Assembly: GCA_022510905.1 (NCBI GenBank)
Contig: JAFLSN010000004.1
Span: 54,131-118,130, forward strand
Source of the DNA: Treponema sp.
GTDB lineage: Bacteria; Spirochaetota; Spirochaetia; Treponematales; Treponemataceae
Direction: 5' to 3'
Length of the DNA: 64,000 nt
The position numbers and the translations under genes are program-made. This document shows, piece after piece, positions 60,274 to 64,000 of the stretch. Below the pieces are notes generated by a model. It was not told where the DNA came from. It ran no database searches and saw only the letters and a list, made by a program, of their open reading frames with translations. Each line of letters starts with the position of its first letter. The first letter of the stretch is position 1.

Positions 60274-60564
60274 TTACCACCTGACGGCGGACAGCTTTTC
60301 GATGGCGACGCAAATCGTCAGCACGTCGGGGAAGGTGGTGGCGTGGCGGTAGTCGCAGGTGAGCGACAGCACGGGCGAGATGATGCCCTCCTCCTCCATC
60401 TTTGCGTAGCCCCAGCCAATCTGGTCGAGGAAGTCAATGCGCGCCTCCTCCAGGAACCGCAGGTAGTTCGAGTGGTGCGTCACCTGCATCTTGTCGGTCT
60501 CATAATACTGCACCCTGTGCGTGTACGGCCTGATGTCGCTCGCGTTTATGCGCGCTCCTTTCAT
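60274..60564 (-). pseudogene. Truncated acyl-CoA thioesterase (4HBT/YbgC-like)
   Basis: A 96-aa product from ATG 60564: YTHRVQYYETDKMQVTHHSN, YLRFLEEARIDFLDQIGWGY, MEEEGIISPVLSLTCDYRHA match the N-terminal two thirds of hotdog thioesterases (usually 130-140 aa), with the Asp of the ETD motif kept. It ends abruptly at EKLSAVRW next to palindrome array 3. An AAAGGAG inside the reading frame sits just upstream of ATA AAC, as if the original start was ATG at that ATA. Probably disrupted, though a short product could still be made. Confidence 0.65.
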
Positions 60565-60677
60565 GATTAGGTATAGGGCATTGTAGCACGGAACGGCGGC
60601 TTGGGGAATGACCGCCTCGTGTGACCGCGTGTGCGCCAAGCGTGTCGGAATTTTCGGCAGATGTGCCATGAATTTCG

Positions 60678-60708
60678 GTGGTTGAGCCTGTCGAAGCCGC
60701 CGCACACG
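60678..60708 (+). repeat. 31-bp direct repeat, left copy
   Basis: GTGGTTGAGCCTGTCGAAGC followed by CGCCGCACACG; identical to 61508-61538. The two copies bracket the toxin-antitoxin genes. Confidence 0.85.
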
Positions 60709-60743
60709 GCATTTGTCCTTGCGGTTGACTGCCGTGTGTATTT

Positions 60744-61174
60744 TTATTCAAACCAGTTTTCTATTTCTAGCGGAAAAAATTCCCGGACAGGGGCAAAGTC
60801 TTTTACATTCCGCGTCACAAGAACCAATCCTTTGGCAAGCGCGATGGAAGCGATTTGGCTGTCGATAACAGGAATGGGCTTTCCCGCGGACTCAAGTTTC
60901 GCAATGACCTTGGCGTTCATCTTTGCGCAGTCGAAGTCGTAGGGAACAAAGTCATAGAATGGCACTACGGTTTCCGTAAGATATACGCGCCTAGCCGGTC
61001 TTTCCGCTTTCCGTCGGGAAGCGCGAGAACGCCGTGGAGCATCTCAAAATATGAGACTGCGGAAATGACGGACAGGCTTCTGTTTGCCGCCAGTTTTTCA
61101 AGAACTTTTCGGCTTGGCAGGGGCTTTGACGGCTCTGAGACAATGTTCGAGTCGAGCAGATAGGTCGCCATCAC
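60744..61174 (-). pseudogene. PIN-domain toxin (VapC-like) split by a frameshift
   Basis: The N-terminal half from ATG 61174 (MATYLLDSNIVSEPSKPLPS, EMLHGVLALPDGKRKDRLGA) ends at a TAG at 60965-60967. The next frame continues seamlessly (VVPFYDFVPYDFDCAKMNAK; VIDSQIASIALAKGLVLVTR; FFPLEIENWFE). Removing two bases from a TATAT run (60981-60985) gives RLGAYLTETVVPFYDF and a full-length 140-residue PIN protein with its catalytic Asps. So the toxin is inactivated by a 2-bp gain, or could switch by slippage. A GTG at 60965 might start the second half separately. Confidence 0.85.
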
Positions 61175-61434
61175 CAGATTTCCTTTGCCGTGTACGGCTC
61201 ACGGCGGCGGGCGGAGTCAAATGCGCTTTCCATGAACGCCGCGTCATCGGGATTGCCGAACAGTTCCTTTGATTCGCTCCGCCAGTTCGCGACGGCGGTC
61301 TTGTACGGGTCAGCCCGATGCTCAAAATCTTGGAATTTCGCTTTGAGCTTCAGATAGTTTATGAAGTCGCCCAGCTCGGAAATGTATTGCTCCGGCAGCG
61401 TCTTTATTTCTTCCGCAAATATCTCGTACCTCAT
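61171..61434 (-). CDS. Antitoxin-like protein upstream of the PIN toxin (DUF2281-like)
   Basis: An 87-aa protein (MRYEIFAEEIKTLPEQYISE, LGDFINYLKLKAKFQDFE, ending ARRREPYTAKEIW). N-terminal helices with the L-P-E-x-x-I-x-E-L-x-D-F-I-x-Y-L pattern resemble DUF2281-type antitoxins; the tail would bind the toxin. GGAGG precedes ATG 61434. Its stop overlaps the toxin ATG (ATGA), the normal arrangement of vapBC-like pairs. Confidence 0.8.
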   Translation of the reverse strand: MRYEIFAEEIKTLPEQYISELGDFINYLKLKAKFQDFEHRADPYKTAVANWRSESKELFGNPDDAAFMESAFDSARRREPYTAKEIW

Positions 61435-61507
61435 GTTCGCCTCCGTGCTCCCAGTGTAGCACATTCTCGAAAAAAAATCAGCACAAATCCGCGCACCCGT
61501 CGCCCCA

Positions 61508-61538
61508 GTGGTTGAGCCTGTCGAAGCCGCCGCACACG
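61508..61538 (+). repeat. 31-bp direct repeat, right copy
   Basis: Identical to 60678-60708, 830 bp apart, on the upstream side of the antitoxin gene. Confidence 0.85.
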
Positions 61539-61607
61539 CCGGTCATTTCTGTTGCATTTCTCCAGCACTTGCCATAAAAGATTTTCTTTACCTTATATTC
61601 CGTAAAA

Positions 61608-61650
61608 TTCTGACTGTACAGTACATATTTTCTGGACTGTACAGTCAGAA
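61608..61650 (+). promoter_or_regulatory. Paired palindromic operator upstream of the XRE repressor gene
   Basis: TTCTGACTGTACAG (61608-61621) and CTGTACAGTCAGAA (61637-61650) form a perfect 14-bp inverted repeat. Each arm contains the palindrome ACTGTACAGT, 23 bp centre to centre. This is the form expected for cooperative binding of a dimeric phage-type repressor. Confidence 0.7.
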
Positions 61651-61780
61651 TAATCTTTACTTACAAGTTCTCATTTCCGGCACTTATAAGTCGGGGAAAG
61701 CGAGAATGTGCTGTTCGGAAAATGCTGACTGCGGATTTACGAAAATAATTCATTTTATTGAATTATTTTTCATATTTTAC

Positions 61781-61809
61781 TTGACAGTTCATTATTTTTG
61801 TGGTATCTT
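61781..61809 (+). promoter_or_regulatory. Promoter of the XRE/ImmA operon
   Basis: TTGACA (61781-61786), 17-bp spacer, TATCTT (61804-61809), in very AT-rich DNA. A leader of about 85 nt contains GCGCGGTAAGCGCG, a small hairpin. Confidence 0.65.
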
Positions 61810-61900
61810 TACTGTAGGAGGTTTTGAGCGGCTGTCAGCCGTTCAGGTGTTATAACGCGCGGTAAGCGCGGGCGGAGCAAGTTTCCGCAAGTTTTTAGGC

Positions 61901-62287
61901 ATGGGGGAATCTGAAATGCCAGCGACAAGGGAATTAGAAATCTTCACGAGGAGGCTTGATGAGCTTATGAGGGAGAACCGCTACAACCAAAAGGAGTTGT
62001 GCGAGCTGTGCGGAATCAACGAGTCCACTTTCTCATATTACAAGCGCGGCGTGCGGCTGCCGAAGAGCGATGACCTCGCGAACATTGCCACCGCGCTGCA
62101 TACGTCAACGGATTATCTTCTCGGGAAAGATAAGGAGATTCCGCAGTATCCCGAAATCAAGGCCCTGCTTGCCCGAAGCTCAATGGAAATGAGCAAGGAG
62201 CAGATAATAGAACTTTCAAGCATATTGCTTTTTGCTAATCAGAGACTGGAGGCGGCTAAAAATGTTACCGGAAAGGAATCGACATGA
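61901..62287 (+). CDS. XRE-family HTH repressor
   Basis: A 128-aa regulator. Helix-turn-helix KELCELCGINESTFSYYKRG with LPKSDDLANIATALHTSTDYLLG is the typical Cro/C1 fold (residues about 12-75). The C-terminal helices (KEQIIELSSILLFANQRLEA) probably dimerise or contact the next protein. ATG 61916 is an equally good start (six residues shorter). Overlaps the peptidase gene by 26 bp. The paired operator 250 bp upstream is a natural binding site. Confidence 0.9.
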   Translation: MGESEMPATRELEIFTRRLDELMRENRYNQKELCELCGINESTFSYYKRGVRLPKSDDLANIATALHTSTDYLLGKDKEIPQYPEIKALLARSSMEMSKEQIIELSSILLFANQRLEAAKNVTGKEST

Positions 62288-62783
62288 AATAGACAGGCTG
62301 GTTGAGGCCACAATCATCACTTCTCGGGCAAACGGCGCGCAGCCTGCGGAGAGCATTTTTGCTGTCGCACGGAACTGCGGGTATAGGCTGCACGAATATT
62401 CCGACCTTACGTTGGAGAAGATTGAGGCGATTTGCGCGACGTACAACGGTACGCTTCCGCCCGGGATGTTTTTCGAAACGACCAAGGGCGAGAAAGTCAT
62501 CTTCTACAACAATCTTCTTTCCATAAACGAGGTCTCATACACAATCGCGCATGAGCTTGGGCACGGGCAGATGGGGCATGTCGAGCCCTGCTCGCTTGCG
62601 GAGCGTGAGGCGGACTATTTCGCCGACTGCATTCTGTCAAAACTTCCTGACGTGCGTCCGGTCAAGCCCGAATATGCTGCCGGCACTTTGGGGCGCTTCA
62701 TAAATATTGGGACGGTGGCTGCCGGTCTTTTGGGGGCGGCATGTATCCATTATATCTGCAAGAAAAGCTGGAACGCGGCGTGA
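62262..62783 (+). CDS. ImmA/IrrE-family metallopeptidase
   Basis: A 173-aa M78 peptidase with zinc motif IAHELGHGQMGH (H97-E98-x-x-H101) and the downstream acidic ligand in EREADYFADCIL. A C-terminal hydrophobic segment (FINIGTVAAGLLGAACIHYI) may anchor it to the membrane, which is less common in the family. ImmA-type proteins cleave their partner XRE repressor on DNA damage or cell signalling, so this pair could control an integrative element or a stress operon. GGAGG lies upstream of ATG 62262 within the XRE gene. Confidence 0.9.
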   Translation: MLPERNRHEIDRLVEATIITSRANGAQPAESIFAVARNCGYRLHEYSDLTLEKIEAICATYNGTLPPGMFFETTKGEKVIFYNNLLSINEVSYTIAHELGHGQMGHVEPCSLAEREADYFADCILSKLPDVRPVKPEYAAGTLGRFINIGTVAAGLLGAACIHYICKKSWNAA

Positions 62784-62818
62784 TGTGCGGCTGCTTTTGC
62801 CTGCGGAAAGGAGGGGAT

Positions 62819-62905
62819 ATGAAAACCAGAGAAAATGCTCCTTTTAGGTATTTGCGTATCCAAAAGGAGCGTTACCACAAGATTACCGCTGCACTGGAAT
62901 CTTAG
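62819..62905 (+). CDS. 28-residue ORF with internal hairpin
   Basis: ATG 62819 with AGGAGG 4 bp upstream reads MKTRENAPFRYLRIQKERYH then KITAALES. Within it GCTCCTTTT (62837-62845) pairs perfectly with AAAAGGAGC (62862-62870), and a terminator follows at 62911. Could be a small basic peptide or a leader/regulatory RNA. No similarity recognised. Confidence 0.4.
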   Translation: MKTRENAPFRYLRIQKERYHKITAALES

Positions 62906-62910
62906 GTCAG

Positions 62911-62965
62911 CAACGGGCAAGCCCCATCCTGATTGCCTTAGTGTAATCCTGCCCGTTGTTTTTTT
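62911..62965 (+). terminator. Rho-independent terminator
   Basis: CAACGGGCA (62911-62919) pairs with TGCCCGTTG (62950-62958), then seven Ts. Confidence 0.8.
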
Positions 62966-63040
62966 CAAGGCTCTTCGGCTCAAATTCCCGAAGATTTCGC
63001 AAAAAATATTCCGCACATGAGGCGGAAAAAGGATAATACT

Positions 63041-63772
63041 ATGGTAGAAATACGTACCATGAAAAACTATCTCATCACTGATGAGGATAAGAACGGGTAT
63101 TGCTTCAGAAGCACTACGAATCAGATTCTTTCGCAGAATGAGCTGGCGAAAGAATTCAGCAACTACAACTCAACTATCACTGAGCCGGACGCATTGGGTA
63201 TGCTCAACATCGAGAACACCATCATCTGCCGGTATCTCAGGCTGGGGTATATGATTGAGCTTCCGTGGTGCTGGATTTATGCCCGCGCGAACGGAACGAC
63301 GGACAATCCTGACGGAATGTTCTCGCCCGGGGCGGGGGACCATAAGTTCAACATAATCCTGGAGATGAAGAAGGACGCTTTGGAGCGCATCATCGACGAT
63401 GTTGAGTACAAGCAGCTTGGCGCGGACTTTGTGGGCGACCCGAAGGTTCTGCGCGTGCTTACGCTTGACGACAACGCGGAAGAGAGCAAGTCGCTCGACG
63501 TTGCTGCCGGAAACGCAGTTCGTCTCCGCGGGCATAACCTTAAGATGGACTTGACGGACGGCGAGCAGGGTGTGTTCCTGGTGCAGGGCGACTTAAAGAC
63601 CCGCCTCACAAAATACAACCGTCTCGGCACGAACATCGTCGATGTGATTGTTCCGCAGGCGACCGCGCCCGGCGCCTATGCGGTGAGAATCGTGACGAAG
63701 CCCGGCGTGAGCCGTTACGCCGAGCATACTTTCTCGGACACGATAACGGTGAACGACGGGGCGCAGGGCTAA
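63041..63772 (+). CDS. HU-like DNA-binding / DUF4469-type Ig-fold protein
   Basis: A 243-aa protein. Residues 1-125 have the layout of HU-related proteins with ELAKEFSNYNSTITEPDALG and IICRYLRLGYMIELPWCWIY; the C-terminal 100 residues (GNAVRLRGHNLKMDLTDGEQ, VDVIVPQATAPGAYAVRIVT) form an Ig/IPT-like domain as in DUF4469 proteins of Bacteroidetes and spirochaetes. Function unknown; the family is often found in accessory DNA. AAGGA precedes ATG 63041; an in-frame ATG at 63017 has none. A strong terminator follows. Confidence 0.7.
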   Translation: MVEIRTMKNYLITDEDKNGYCFRSTTNQILSQNELAKEFSNYNSTITEPDALGMLNIENTIICRYLRLGYMIELPWCWIYARANGTTDNPDGMFSPGAGDHKFNIILEMKKDALERIIDDVEYKQLGADFVGDPKVLRVLTLDDNAEESKSLDVAAGNAVRLRGHNLKMDLTDGEQGVFLVQGDLKTRLTKYNRLGTNIVDVIVPQATAPGAYAVRIVTKPGVSRYAEHTFSDTITVNDGAQG

Positions 63773-63800
63773 TCCGCTTGAGCTGATTCTTGCCGAACCT

Positions 63801-63841
63801 GCCGGAACAGTCCGTCTATGCGGGCTGTTCCGGCTTTTTTT
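63801..63841 (+). terminator. Rho-independent terminator
   Basis: GCCGGAACAG (63801-63810) pairs perfectly with CTGTTCCGGC (63825-63834), then a T run. Confidence 0.9.
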
Positions 63842-63859
63842 GTGTCAGGAGAGGCTTTC

Positions 63860-64000
63860 CTATTGCTGCCCTGCGATGTCCGTGCCGCCGCTCACGGAGT
63901 GGCCGGTGAACGTGCCTTTGTCTGTGGGCAGAGGAAACTCTGTTGTCTTGACAAAAACGCTCTGCTCCTGACTCACTGAACCGCAGAACACGCCGCGGTC
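63860..64000 (-). CDS. C-terminal fragment of a protein continuing past the window, unknown
   Basis: The minus strand is open from the window edge to TAG at 63862-63860 and reads GVFCGSVSQEQSVFVKTTEF then PLPTDKGTFTGHSVSGGTDI with the end AGQQ. Composition and GC pattern look coding, but 46 residues are too few to assign a family. Confidence 0.5.
   Translation of the reverse strand, partial: DRGVFCGSVSQEQSVFVKTTEFPLPTDKGTFTGHSVSGGTDIAGQQ

Noticed and set aside
61508..61855. 115-aa plus-strand ORF
   Set aside because: Starts within the 31-bp direct repeat, runs through the operator and promoter region, and lacks a ribosome binding site.

Overview
The window looks like chromosomal DNA of a spirochaete, most likely a gut- or rumen-type Treponema. 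The pointers are a class I (archaeal-type) lysyl-tRNA synthetase, paired RsbU/SpoIIE-like phosphatases with a STAS protein, a REC-GGDEF-EAL protein overlapping an Hpt protein, a treponemal-style outer-membrane barrel protein, and a large FlgD-Ig/OmpA surface protein. Base composition is near 50% GC. Biosynthetic genes (citramalate synthase, LysA, IlvE, AroA, HisHF, GlyA, PurA, GuaB, QueD) suggest a fairly prototrophic organism rather than a reduced pathogen. No rRNA, CRISPR-Cas locus or intact insertion sequence was seen; there is one tRNA (Asn).

Layout. 1-4.3 kb: partial pgi, an autoregulated argR, an RRM protein with an M28-like protein, and an Fe-S aldo/keto reductase. 4.5-8 kb: yajC-secD-secF operon. 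8-14 kb: ispH, a barrel protein and a 1062-aa Ig/OmpA protein. 14.2-17.6 kb: tRNA-Asn, a RaiA/HPF-like protein, mraY, aroA. 17.7-21.4 kb: a TPP riboswitch driving thiBPQ. 21.4-25 kb: a short Omp85-like protein, a CDF transporter, a VanY-type carboxypeptidase. 25-28.9 kb: STAS protein plus two membrane-anchored PP2C proteins, one with a degraded active site. 29.4-33 kb: ilvE and glyA separated by an accessory patch of tiny membrane-protein ORFs. 33.3-40 kb: Hpt and REC-EAL signalling genes, a GH2 glycosidase, hisHF. 40-45.3 kb: repeat-rich DNA around queD, then a feoAAB operon with a likely iron-responsive operator. 45.6-53.6 kb: a small leucine-rich-repeat protein, a palindrome-array cassette, lysA, a CYTH protein, lysS-cimA and a second, decayed palindrome-array cassette. 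53.7-59.7 kb: a Cys/His protein, a two-component system, purA and guaB. 59.7-64 kb: an accessory zone with a third palindrome array, a truncated thioesterase, a frameshifted PIN toxin/antitoxin pair between 31-bp direct repeats, and an XRE/ImmA-like repressor-peptidase pair.

Three patterns cut across single genes. First, three loci carry arrays of a 13-bp palindrome (core GTAGAAAATCTAC) that alternate in orientation every 40-41 bp. Each array ends in a similar leader with a ribosome binding site. One leads into an intact 231-aa gene, one into a decayed copy of that gene, and one into no gene: a candidate undescribed dispersed cassette. Second, about ten genes have a -35/-10 promoter whose -10 box sits only 5-8 bp before the ATG with little or no Shine-Dalgarno, implying leaderless mRNAs. 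Third, an 85-95 bp intergenic repeat occurs in seven or more complete, half or internally deleted copies. All calls come from reading the sequence; no database search was run.
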